DNA from: an uncultured Agathobaculum sp.
Lineage (GTDB): Bacteria > Bacillota > Clostridia > Oscillospirales > Butyricicoccaceae
DNA length: 64,000 nucleotides
Assembly (NCBI GenBank): GCA_944384725.1
Contig: CALWUJ010000006.1
Location: forward strand, 1-64,000
Reading direction: 5' to 3'
The first letter of the stretch is position 1; the number at the start of each line of letters is the position of its first letter. A model generated the notes under the pieces. That model had not been told where the DNA came from. It saw nothing but the letters and a program-made list of their open reading frames with translations, and did no database searches. Below are positions 52,184-60,260 of the stretch, piece after piece. The position numbers were made by a program, and so were the translations under genes.

Positions 52184-53677
52184 TTATCTGCGGCGTCTGC
52201 GCTGAAAATTGGTGTTTTCGTATCTTGAACGCAGGTTTTTGCGCTGCTGGCGGCGGCGTATACCGCCGAATGTCAGGTTAAACAGAATATACAGTACGAC
52301 AAATACTGCCAAAACGATTAGAATAACCTTAAATACTGTGCTTTGGAAGAAGTTGCTGAGTTGATCGGCATAGTAGAGCACAGGGCTTCTTTCAACATCG
52401 CTGAGCGCTACCAGCTCGACTGTACCGTAATTCGTGCCGTTATAGGAATAGGTGACGCTACCGATCACATCGCCTGCTTTGATGGGTGCGTCCACGCTGT
52501 CCGGTGCGGTAATCGGAGGATCTTGGGTGAGTTCTTCGATATCCAAATCCTTGGGAACCAAAGCCACCAGATCATTTTTGGCAGTCAGCACCAGCTTGTC
52601 CGTATCGGTGGATAGCTCCACATCGATTTGTTTGACAGTGTCGCCCTGCTTGACAAGTGTTTTGGAGGTGAAGTTATCAAAACCCCACTCAAACAGCGCT
52701 TTGGTGTCCGTGAAGCTGGCAGGGATTTCGGGGTAATCAGCCGATTTTTCGTCACATCCCATGACCACAGAGTACAGTTCAGCGTCGCCGTATTTTGCGT
52801 AGCCCGCAAAACAGTTGCCTGCCTGCGAGGTGTTGCCGGTTTTGATACCCAAACAATAGTTATACGCATAAGCGGCGTACGAGCTGAGGATGAGCTTATT
52901 GGTAGTCAGAATGATGCGTTCATCCTGCATGTTGGTTTTGGACATACGGTGCTGTACGGTGGAAACGATGTCCGCAAAGGTTTCGTCCTGCATGGCAGCG
53001 TAGCTGATTTTGTACAGGTCGCGTGCGGTGGTATAATGGTCGTCATCGTGCAGACCGCAGGGATTGGAAAAGTGTGTGCCGGTGCAGCCAAGCTCAGCGG
53101 CGCGCTCATTCATCATATTGACGAAGTTTTCATAGGTGCCGCCGACGTGACGGGCGAGCATGTAGGCCGCTTCGTTGGCAGAGGGCAGCATCAGCGCATA
53201 CAGAAGGTCCTCCACGGTAACGGTTTCGCCTTGTTTGATACCGGCGTTTGAACTATCCGCAGACAGCTTTTTAAAGTCGGATGCTTCTGCAGTGACCGTT
53301 TCGCTCAGATCGGTCACGTTTTCAAGCACGATCAGCGCAGTCATGATTTTTGTTGTGGAAGCCGGATAGCGGCGCTCATCCGCATTTTTCTCATACAGCA
53401 CCATGCCGGTGCCCGGGCTGATGAGCAGCGCGGCTTCGGCGTTGAGTGTAGGTGCATTGGATGCGGCAGCAATGACATTGGCGTTGCTCGCTTGATTAGC
53501 AGTATCCGTGCCTTCGGAGTCGGTGCTTTCCGTGTCGCTGTCGGTATCTGAGTAATCAGAAACCGTGTCTTCATCCTCTGGCGCAGCAAACGCCTGCGGC
53601 AGCGGGACGGCAGCAAACAGCAAAATGAAGCACAGGGCAAGCGCTGTGCAGCGGTTCCATAGTATATTATTTTTCAT
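52184..53677 (-). CDS. D-alanyl-D-alanine carboxypeptidase (S11, DacF-like)
   Basis: A 497-residue penicillin-binding protein. The signal peptide spans about residues 1-30, followed by an acidic Ser/Thr/Asp-rich linker to residue 60. The three active-site motifs are STTK, SAN and KTG, so it should trim the terminal D-Ala of wall peptides. A C-terminal beta domain follows. Unusually, it ends with a true membrane helix (about 440-462) and an Arg-rich cytoplasmic tail rather than an amphipathic anchor. ATG 53677 follows GGGGGA. Confidence 0.9.
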   Translation of the reverse strand: MKNNILWNRCTALALCFILLFAAVPLPQAFAAPEDEDTVSDYSDTDSDTESTDSEGTDTANQASNANVIAAASNAPTLNAEAALLISPGTGMVLYEKNADERRYPASTTKIMTALIVLENVTDLSETVTAEASDFKKLSADSSNAGIKQGETVTVEDLLYALMLPSANEAAYMLARHVGGTYENFVNMMNERAAELGCTGTHFSNPCGLHDDDHYTTARDLYKISYAAMQDETFADIVSTVQHRMSKTNMQDERIILTTNKLILSSYAAYAYNYCLGIKTGNTSQAGNCFAGYAKYGDAELYSVVMGCDEKSADYPEIPASFTDTKALFEWGFDNFTSKTLVKQGDTVKQIDVELSTDTDKLVLTAKNDLVALVPKDLDIEELTQDPPITAPDSVDAPIKAGDVIGSVTYSYNGTNYGTVELVALSDVERSPVLYYADQLSNFFQSTVFKVILIVLAVFVVLYILFNLTFGGIRRRQQRKNLRSRYENTNFQRRRRR

Positions 53678-53906
53678 TGGTATCCCCCAGTGAGAAGTCA
53701 GCATCGGTGAAATGGCCACGCAGCGCCGCCGGCTTGGGCGGCACACGGCGCAGGGGATCGTATCGGAACGAACGGCAATGATCGGTTCCGTCTACTACAC
53801 CGCGGCGGCGGCAGGCAATGCGCTGGCCGTCGGCCAGCGGTGTGCCATGTGAGCAATAAGTACAGCGTGGCTCAATATTTTTGCGCAGCAGCTTTTTCAG
53901 CTTCAT
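53667..53906 (-). CDS. Small cysteine-containing conserved protein
   Basis: A 79-residue basic protein with C-T-Y-C near residue 15, a further Cys near residue 32, and a Cys in the DHCRSFRYDPLRR segment, suggesting a zinc knuckle. The R-R-V-P-P-K-P pattern is reminiscent of small clostridial proteins of unknown function. It overlaps the start of the carboxypeptidase gene by 11 bases, so the two are probably co-expressed. Function is not known. Confidence 0.68.
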   Translation of the reverse strand: MKLKKLLRKNIEPRCTYCSHGTPLADGQRIACRRRGVVDGTDHCRSFRYDPLRRVPPKPAALRGHFTDADFSLGDTNEK

Positions 53907-53942
53907 GCGTCAGGTCACTCCAATCTAATGTTCTGTGACCCA

Positions 53943-54986
53943 TTATATCTTATTTTTCGCTTTTTTTCCAGACCAAATTGTAAACAACATCAAAAGCAAT
54001 ATCAGGAAGAAAATCGGATAGTGACGCTGCGATGCTGCGTTGCCCATGGGGGCGAAGGCTGGCAGTGCGGCGGGCGAAATGCGGGTTATCAGTGCGGTGA
54101 GGGCAGCTGCCATAGCGCCGTGCAGCAGTTTGCAGGCGGCAAATCCGTGCATGGGCAGACCGGCAGGCTCTGCCAATGCGCGCGCCTGAAACTGCACGGC
54201 CAGTCCGCCGAAACCCAGCAGGAACGAGGTGAGCGTCAGTTTTACACGGCTGGGCAGAGGAACTGTGTGAAGTGCATCCAGACCGGAGGTCAGTTCCAGC
54301 ATGCCGGAGAGCGCATTGCCGTATGGGAAGTATGATAAAACCGGTTGTGCCAGCCGCAGCAGCACGCAAAAAACGGTCAGAAAAGCGGTGACGGTCAGTG
54401 CGGTGGCAGCTGCCTGCTGCACGGCAGCGCAAAATACGGCGGAAAAACTTTGGGTGGGGGTGCGGTCTTGCGGAGCGGATGTCTCGGTTTCAGGTGTATA
54501 TTGTGCCGGACGCGCAACCAGCAGCCCAGTGAGCAGGGCAGTCAAAATATGGATGCCGTAAAGCGTTGCACCTGTGCGCGCGCTGCCGAAAATGCCGAGT
54601 CCAGCCAGTCCAATGCAGAAGCCGGGGCTGGCGCAGTTGCAGAAGGTGTTGACCCGCTCCGCAGTATCACGCGAAAGCACGCCCTGCCGCAGCAGATCGA
54701 CCGTGGTCGCCGTTCCGACCGGATAGCCGCCGGTCAGTCCAAGGATAACAGCAGGAGCGGCAGAGGATGGCAGATGGTACAGCCGTGCGAGCGGACGCGC
54801 GGCGAGGCGGGTCAGCGCTTGTGCCAGTCCGCTGCGCACCAACAGGCCGCTTGCCAGAAAAAACGGAAACAGCGCGGGCAGCGCCTGTCCGGCGGCGAGG
54901 GAAAGACCGTTGCGCACACCGTCAGCACAGGCGGCAGGAAACAGCAGGAACGCCGCAAATAGGGCCAGAGAGAAAAAGAGTTTCAT
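53943..54986 (-). CDS. ylbJ: Sporulation integral membrane protein YlbJ
   Basis: A 347-residue polytopic membrane protein with a nucleoside-recognition (Gate) type domain. Segments such as LFPFFLASGLLVRSG, LTGGYPVGTATTVDL and FCNCASPGFCIG are typical of YlbJ, a mother-cell protein needed for spore cortex formation in Bacillus. GGAGGTG precedes the start. It is divergent from yqfC. Confidence 0.83.
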   Translation of the reverse strand: MKLFFSLALFAAFLLFPAACADGVRNGLSLAAGQALPALFPFFLASGLLVRSGLAQALTRLAARPLARLYHLPSSAAPAVILGLTGGYPVGTATTVDLLRQGVLSRDTAERVNTFCNCASPGFCIGLAGLGIFGSARTGATLYGIHILTALLTGLLVARPAQYTPETETSAPQDRTPTQSFSAVFCAAVQQAAATALTVTAFLTVFCVLLRLAQPVLSYFPYGNALSGMLELTSGLDALHTVPLPSRVKLTLTSFLLGFGGLAVQFQARALAEPAGLPMHGFAACKLLHGAMAAALTALITRISPAALPAFAPMGNAASQRHYPIFFLILLLMLFTIWSGKKAKNKI

Positions 54987-55021
54987 GCACGCACCTCCGA
55001 TGCATCAGGATATGCAGTGCT

Positions 55022-55051
55022 GTCAAGTTTGATGCTGCCCGTGCATACAAT
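55022..55051 (+). promoter_or_regulatory. Sigma-E promoter of yqfC-yqfD
   Basis: CATACAAT (55044-55051) is an exact match to the sigma-E -10 pattern CATACANT. GTCAAGTTT (55022-55030), 13 bases upstream, resembles the -35 GTCATATTT. yqfD belongs to the sigma-E regulon in Bacillus. Confidence 0.65.
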
Positions 55052-55075
55052 AGCCCGAACGGAGGAGGGACGCAA

Positions 55076-55333
55076 ATGGCGCATGACGGGTTGGGCGAGC
55101 TGATCGACGATCTGCATGGCTTCCGGCCGCGCGTGGAGATCATCGGCAACAGCCGCGTGGTGGTGGAAAACCATCGCGGCATTCAGGAATATGAGCAGGG
55201 ACTGCTGCGGGTAAAGTGCAGCGGCTGCGAGGTGCGTATCGTGGGCGCGGGACTGGAACTGACCGCGCTTTCGCTGGATGAACTGGCGGTCACCGGGACG
55301 ATCGTTTCGGTAGAGTATACGACGGCAGGATAA
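55076..55333 (+). CDS. yqfC: Sporulation protein YqfC
   Basis: An 85-residue YabP/YqfC-family protein. Its core ENHRGIQEYEQGLLRVKCSG and the VTGTIVSVEY end follow the family pattern. It is required with YqfD in the mother cell during sporulation. ATG 55076 follows GGAGGAGGG; the longer open frame upstream crosses the promoter and is not used. It lies 18 bases before yqfD. Confidence 0.87.
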   Translation: MAHDGLGELIDDLHGFRPRVEIIGNSRVVVENHRGIQEYEQGLLRVKCSGCEVRIVGAGLELTALSLDELAVTGTIVSVEYTTAG

Positions 55334-55351
55334 CGGAAAGGGGATGAGAGT

Positions 55352-56578
55352 ATGCTTGCGCGGCTCTGGCGTCTGGCACGCGGACAGGTGCGCGTGCGCG
55401 TGACGGGTGCAAGCCTGCCGCGCTTTCTCAATCTGTGCGCTGCGAAAGACCTCATGCTGCGGCGGATGGAGCGCACAGCGTGGAATGAAATGTATGCTAC
55501 GTTGTCGCTTGCTGATTTTCGTGCGCTGCGGCGGTATATGGGGCGCACAGGCTGCCGGGTCCATATCGTGCACCGGCGGGGAATGCCATTTTGGGCGGCG
55601 CGTTTGCGGCCGCGCACCGCATTGTGGGGTGGCCTTGCGTTGCTGATGCTGCTTTGCTGGGTGTTGTGTGCGCATATCTGGTCGATCGAAGCGCATATCG
55701 ACCCTGCGCTCGATGAGGCGGAGGTGATGCAGCAGCTGGAAGAATTGGGCGTGCATATCGGTGCGCGGATCAGCGAACTGGATACGCGCAGCATCCGCTG
55801 GAAGATGCTCGGCAAGCAGCCCAATATGACGTTTTTATCGCTCAACATTAGCGGGAACAGTCTGACAATCGAAGCTTACGGCATTATGCCGCCGGAGGAA
55901 AAAATCGACCAGGATGCGGTCGTCAAAGTCGTTGCCGCGCGGGAGGGCGTCATCAAAAGTGTGAAAGCGCTTGAGGGGCAGCCCATGGTGCAGGCGGGAG
56001 ATGCCGTCGAAACAGGTGACACGCTTATCAGCGGTTTGGTACCTCCTACGCGGGAGGAGGGGAATTATCATCTGACACATGCACGTGGTGAGGTAGAGGC
56101 ATATACGATGCATCAGGTGACGGCGGCGCGCGCGCTCGAAACCGAAAACAAGGTATATACCGGCAAGGTGCGGCGGCAGTATGCGCTGGTTTTGGGAAAT
56201 CAACGGTTAAATTTATATATTGGGAGTGGAATTGACGGGGGCACCTGTGATAAAATAATAGAAACCAGAACACTGCGTCTGTCGGACAGCGTCGTGTTCC
56301 CGGTGTCGCTGGTCGTGCAGACCTATGTGTTTTATGAGCGCAAGCCGCAGACGGATACGGTGGAGGATGTGCGGGTCGAAATGCTCTCGCGTGCGCTGGA
56401 GGAGATCGCTTCCGGTATGGATGGTTCGGTCACAGAGCACAGTGAAACGCTCACCGAGCAGAACGGCGCGGCAGTGCTGCGAATGACCGTGCATGCGGTT
56501 GAGCAGATTGGTGTCGAGGCAGTCGATGACAGCACCATCCCGGAAAAACAGCCGGCAGAAGACGAGGCTTCGCCATAG
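55352..56578 (+). CDS. yqfD: Sporulation protein YqfD
   Basis: A 408-residue membrane protein. A soluble N-terminal domain (about 1-88) is followed by a membrane helix at about 89-108 and an extracytoplasmic C-terminal region with the YGIMPPEE and GDTLISG segments typical of YqfD. It is related to SpoIV-class stage proteins and acts in the mother cell. It is followed by phoH, as in Bacillus. Confidence 0.88.
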   Translation: MLARLWRLARGQVRVRVTGASLPRFLNLCAAKDLMLRRMERTAWNEMYATLSLADFRALRRYMGRTGCRVHIVHRRGMPFWAARLRPRTALWGGLALLMLLCWVLCAHIWSIEAHIDPALDEAEVMQQLEELGVHIGARISELDTRSIRWKMLGKQPNMTFLSLNISGNSLTIEAYGIMPPEEKIDQDAVVKVVAAREGVIKSVKALEGQPMVQAGDAVETGDTLISGLVPPTREEGNYHLTHARGEVEAYTMHQVTAARALETENKVYTGKVRRQYALVLGNQRLNLYIGSGIDGGTCDKIIETRTLRLSDSVVFPVSLVVQTYVFYERKPQTDTVEDVRVEMLSRALEEIASGMDGSVTEHSETLTEQNGAAVLRMTVHAVEQIGVEAVDDSTIPEKQPAEDEASP

Positions 56579-56616
56579 CATACAGCGGCATGCGGAAAGA
56601 GAATAAGGAAAGCAAG

Positions 56617-57639
56617 GTGCAAACCATAGAAAAGACAATACAGGTGGAGAGAACCGAACTGCTGATGTCGGTTTTCGGCGCGTTTGACGAGAATATTAAG
56701 CTGATCGAGCGGGAGCTGGGCGTTTCGGTCGTCAGCCGGGGAACCGAGCTGAAAATTTCGGGTGAAGCGGCGGAGGTGGAGACGGCGTCGCATACCATTG
56801 AGGCGCTGGTCTCCATGGCGGCGCGCGGCGACGCGATCGGCACGCAGACCGTGCAATATGTCATTGGATTGGCGCGCGACGGTCGTGAGGCTGAGGTGCA
56901 TACCATGAGCCGAGATGTTCTGTGCATCACGGCGAAGGGAAAGCCGATCAAGGCCAAAACGCTCGGCCAGAAGCGGTATATGGAAGCCATTCGCAAAAAT
57001 ACGATCGTCATGGGCGTTGGCCCTGCGGGCACGGGCAAGACCTATCTTGCCGTGGCCGCGGCGGTTGCGGCCTTCCGGGACAAGCAGGTCTCCCGCATTA
57101 TCTTGACACGCCCTGCGGTTGAAGCGGGCGAAAAGCTGGGCTTCCTTCCGGGCGACCTGCAAAGCAAGGTCGATCCCTATTTGCGCCCGCTGTATGACGG
57201 CTTGTTTGACATGCTTGGCGCGGAGAATTTTGCCAAATATCAGGAGCGCGGTTCGATTGAGGTAGCACCCTTGGCCTATATGCGCGGCCGCACGTTAGAT
57301 GACAGCTTCATCATTCTGGACGAAGCGCAGAATACCACGCCGGAGCAGATGAAAATGTTCCTGACCCGTCTGGGGTTCGGTTCGCAGGCGGTGATCACGG
57401 GTGATATCACCCAGATCGACCTGCCGGACGGGAAGCAGTCCGGCCTGAAAGAAGCGCTGCGCGTGCTTGACGGGGTGGAGGGCATCGCTCAATGCTATCT
57501 GACCGAAAAGGACGTGGTGCGGCATGAACTGGTGCAGCGCATCGTCAAGGCGTATGCGGACTACGAAGGGAAAAAGGGCAGGAGCAAAACGCAGGACAAC
57601 AAGCACCCTGCTTTCCGCCGAAAAGGGGAGAAACGATGA
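56617..57639 (+). CDS. phoH: PhoH-family ATPase
   Basis: A 340-residue PhoH-like P-loop protein. The Walker A motif is GPAGTGKT and Walker B is FIILDEAQNTT; LTRPAVEAGEKLGFLPG and TGDITQIDLP are family blocks. A KH-like N-terminal domain precedes them. GTG 56617 is chosen since AAGGA lies seven bases upstream; ATG 56590 is in frame but has a poor site. RNA metabolism is likely. It overlaps ybeY by four bases. Confidence 0.9.
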   Translation: MQTIEKTIQVERTELLMSVFGAFDENIKLIERELGVSVVSRGTELKISGEAAEVETASHTIEALVSMAARGDAIGTQTVQYVIGLARDGREAEVHTMSRDVLCITAKGKPIKAKTLGQKRYMEAIRKNTIVMGVGPAGTGKTYLAVAAAVAAFRDKQVSRIILTRPAVEAGEKLGFLPGDLQSKVDPYLRPLYDGLFDMLGAENFAKYQERGSIEVAPLAYMRGRTLDDSFIILDEAQNTTPEQMKMFLTRLGFGSQAVITGDITQIDLPDGKQSGLKEALRVLDGVEGIAQCYLTEKDVVRHELVQRIVKAYADYEGKKGRSKTQDNKHPAFRRKGEKR

Positions 57640-58130
57640 GCCATCAGATCAATATCGGGTTTGAAACCCGGGTGGAAGATGAGCAGGCAGTCAGCGAGCT
57701 GATCCGCACCTGTGCGCTGCGCGTGCTCGAGAGTGAGGGCGTGCCGTTTGATGCGGAAATCGACGTGACCGTTGTGGATGCCGATGAGATTCGGCAGCTC
57801 AATGCGGAATACCGGGACAAGGATGCAGTGACCGATGTGCTGTCTTTCCCGATGTATGATTTTTTGAACGGAAACCCACAGGAAGAGCTGGAAGCAGAGC
57901 AGGACTCGGGCTGTGTCATGCTGGGTGACATGATCTTGTGCTACACGCGCGCCGTCGAGCAGGCGGCAGAATTTGGCCATTCGCCTGCGCGGGAGTGCGG
58001 TTATCTGACAACCCATTCGGTGCTGCACCTGCTGGGGTATGACCACGAGCGGAACGATGAGGACACGCGCTTGATGCGCGCCAAGGAGGAGGACAACCTC
58101 ACCTTTCTTGGACTGACCAGAGAGAACTGA
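57636..58130 (+). CDS. ybeY: Endoribonuclease YbeY
   Basis: A 164-residue zinc endoribonuclease for 16S rRNA maturation and ribosome quality control. The metal motif HSVLHLLGYDH (HxxxHxxxxxH) is present near residue 128, with the upstream TDVLSFPM block. Its ATG overlaps the phoH stop (ATGA). The pgpH/yqfF gene that normally sits between phoH and ybeY is absent here. Confidence 0.95.
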   Translation: MSHQINIGFETRVEDEQAVSELIRTCALRVLESEGVPFDAEIDVTVVDADEIRQLNAEYRDKDAVTDVLSFPMYDFLNGNPQEELEAEQDSGCVMLGDMILCYTRAVEQAAEFGHSPARECGYLTTHSVLHLLGYDHERNDEDTRLMRAKEEDNLTFLGLTREN

Positions 58131-58131
58131 T

Positions 58132-58599
58132 ATGGGGAAGAACATCCGAAAATTGCATGAAAGCTTCCAGCATGCGCTGCGCGGATTGGGATTGTGCATT
58201 CAATGGGAGCGCAACTTCCGTGTGCATATGGTCGCGGCGTTTTATGTGACCATTTTTGCGCTGATGGGGCGTGCGGGCGTGGCAGAAGCGGCGATTTTTT
58301 GCATCTGCTTTGGCCTGACCATGGGCGCGGAACTGATGAATACCGCGATCGAGCGGTTGTGTGACCGGCAGGCCAGCGGATATGACGGGTTTGTCCGTAA
58401 TGCGAAAGATATCGCGGCGGCGGGCGTGTTTGTGTGTGCCGTAGCTTGCGCGGCAGTCGGCATCTGCATTTTTCTCGGCAGAGGGGTGCTGTGGACGGCG
58501 GTGCAGTTTCTGCTCGCGCATCTTTGGGCATTGATGGCGCTGTTGGTGACTATTCCAATTGCACTTTGGTTTATATTTCATTATGGGAGAATACAATGA
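58132..58599 (+). CDS. dgkA: Diacylglycerol/undecaprenol kinase
   Basis: A 155-residue membrane kinase. The cytoplasmic N-terminus (FQHALRGLG) leads into a conserved helix with GAELMNTAIERLCD, then NAKDIAAAGVFV, the catalytic segment. Firmicute members phosphorylate undecaprenol. A fourth hydrophobic stretch at the C-terminus makes it slightly longer than typical. It overlaps era by four bases. Confidence 0.92.
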   Translation: MGKNIRKLHESFQHALRGLGLCIQWERNFRVHMVAAFYVTIFALMGRAGVAEAAIFCICFGLTMGAELMNTAIERLCDRQASGYDGFVRNAKDIAAAGVFVCAVACAAVGICIFLGRGVLWTAVQFLLAHLWALMALLVTIPIALWFIFHYGRIQ

Positions 58600-59492
58600 G
58601 CAAGATTACGAAAACTGCGGTCGTCTCGGTGGTCGGCCGCCCGAATGTCGGCAAATCCACGCTGACCAATAAGCTGGTGGGGCAGAAGGTTGCCATCGTT
58701 TCCAGCAAACCGCAGACCACGCGCACGCGCATCACGGGTGTGCTCAGCCGTGGGGACACGCAGTATGTCTTTCTGGACACGCCCGGCCTGCACAAGCCGC
58801 GTTCCCGTCTGGGTGACTACATGTGCAAAGTCGTGACTGATACCGTGTCTGAGGTCGATGTGGCGGCACTGGTCGTTGAGCCGATCGCCAACATCGGTCC
58901 GGCGGAGGAAAGTTTGATCGCACAGATCAAGCAGCACCACATGCCGTCCATTCTGGTCATCAATAAGATCGACACGGTCAAAAAGGAAGAACTTCTTGCG
59001 GTCATTGCCACTTATGCGGAGGCGCATGAATTTGACGCGGTGGTGCCGGTTTCGGCGCGCACAGGCGAGGGGCTGAATGATTTCCTGTCTGAAGTAGACA
59101 AATATGCCCTCGAAGGCCCGCAGCTGTTCCCGGATGATATGATATCTGACCAGCCGGAGCGGCAATTGGTGGCTGAGATTGTGCGCGAAAAAATGCTGCG
59201 TTTGCTTGACCGTGAAGTACCGCACGGCGTTGCCGTCGGCATTGAGCGCTGGCATGAGCGTGAGGATGGCTTGATTGAGATCAACGCAGTTATCTACTGT
59301 GAGAAAAACAGCCACAAGGGCATTATCATTGGCAAACAGGGCGCGATGCTGAAAGAAATCGGCCGACAGGCGCGCGCAGATATTGAGCGCATGCTGGATG
59401 CGAAGGTGTTTCTTGAGCTTTGGGTCAAGGTCAAGGAAGGCTGGCGCAATAATCAGTATCAGATGCGCAACTTCGGCTACGAGGATCAATAA
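58596..59492 (+). CDS. era: GTPase Era
   Basis: A 298-residue GTPase for 16S rRNA 3'-end maturation. G1 is GRPNVGKST, G3 is DTPGLHKP and G4 is NKID. The C-terminal KH domain carries GIIIGKQGAMLKEIG. ATG 58596 overlaps the dgkA stop; the frame is open upstream but is not used. recO starts directly after its stop. Confidence 0.96.
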   Translation: MSKITKTAVVSVVGRPNVGKSTLTNKLVGQKVAIVSSKPQTTRTRITGVLSRGDTQYVFLDTPGLHKPRSRLGDYMCKVVTDTVSEVDVAALVVEPIANIGPAEESLIAQIKQHHMPSILVINKIDTVKKEELLAVIATYAEAHEFDAVVPVSARTGEGLNDFLSEVDKYALEGPQLFPDDMISDQPERQLVAEIVREKMLRLLDREVPHGVAVGIERWHEREDGLIEINAVIYCEKNSHKGIIIGKQGAMLKEIGRQARADIERMLDAKVFLELWVKVKEGWRNNQYQMRNFGYEDQ

Positions 59493-60236
59493 ATGGCGGA
59501 GGTCAGGCTGCGCGCGCTCATTTTGCGTGAGGTGGATTTCGGCGACTTTGACCGCTATCTGACCGTGCTGACCGAATACGGCCGCAAAAGCGAAATTCTG
59601 TACAAAAACGCGCGGCGGGGTAAAAAACAGAACCCTGCCGCGCGGCAGTTTTGTTATTCCGAACTCATCCTGTCCGAGCGGGGCGGGAAGTACGCGCTGC
59701 GTGAGGCCGACCTGGTGCACTCTTTCTTTTCGCTTGCAGAGGACATTGAGCGGTATGCGCTTGCGTGCTATCTGGCCGAACTGGCTGGCGCAGCAACCGG
59801 GCCGGATGAGGACAGTCCGGCGGTCTGCCGTCTGCTGCTGCACGCCTTGTATGCGCTGGAGGGGAAAAAACGCGATCCCGCACTGGTAAAAGCGGCATTT
59901 GAGTGGCGCGTGCTCGCGGAAAGCGGCTATGCACCTGATTTGGCGGGCTGCGGTGTGTGCGGACAGCCGATCACGCAGCCGCCTGTGTGTTTTTCTGTGC
60001 GAGCGGGCACGGCGGCGGATGATAAGTGCGCCGCACGCGTCGGCGGGTATGAACGGCTGGCGGATGGCACGCTGCGCGCGATATTGCATGCACTTTCGGC
60101 GGAGCCGCAAAAGGCGTACGCTTTTGCATTGTCCGGCGCGGCAAGGGAGCAATTCTGTCGGCTTGCTGAGCAGTATGTGCAGTATCACCTCGGCTGTGGG
60201 TTCGACAGCTTGCAGTTTTACAAATCTGTATTATAA
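59493..60236 (+). CDS. recO: DNA repair protein RecO
   Basis: A 247-residue RecO with an N-terminal OB-fold (LREVDFGDFDRYLTVLTEYGRKSEI) and a helical C-terminus. It helps RecR load RecA on SSB-coated DNA. One zinc-type cysteine pair is visible (C-G-V-C in GCGVCGQP), but the second pair is not evident. It follows era with no gap. Confidence 0.93.
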   Translation: MAEVRLRALILREVDFGDFDRYLTVLTEYGRKSEILYKNARRGKKQNPAARQFCYSELILSERGGKYALREADLVHSFFSLAEDIERYALACYLAELAGAATGPDEDSPAVCRLLLHALYALEGKKRDPALVKAAFEWRVLAESGYAPDLAGCGVCGQPITQPPVCFSVRAGTAADDKCAARVGGYERLADGTLRAILHALSAEPQKAYAFALSGAAREQFCRLAEQYVQYHLGCGFDSLQFYKSVL

Positions 60237-60260
60237 TACTTTGTATTTTGGGAGTTTGTG

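Noticed and set aside
58581..60188. A 535-codon minus-strand frame across era and recO
   Set aside because: Antisense shadow of two conserved genes.
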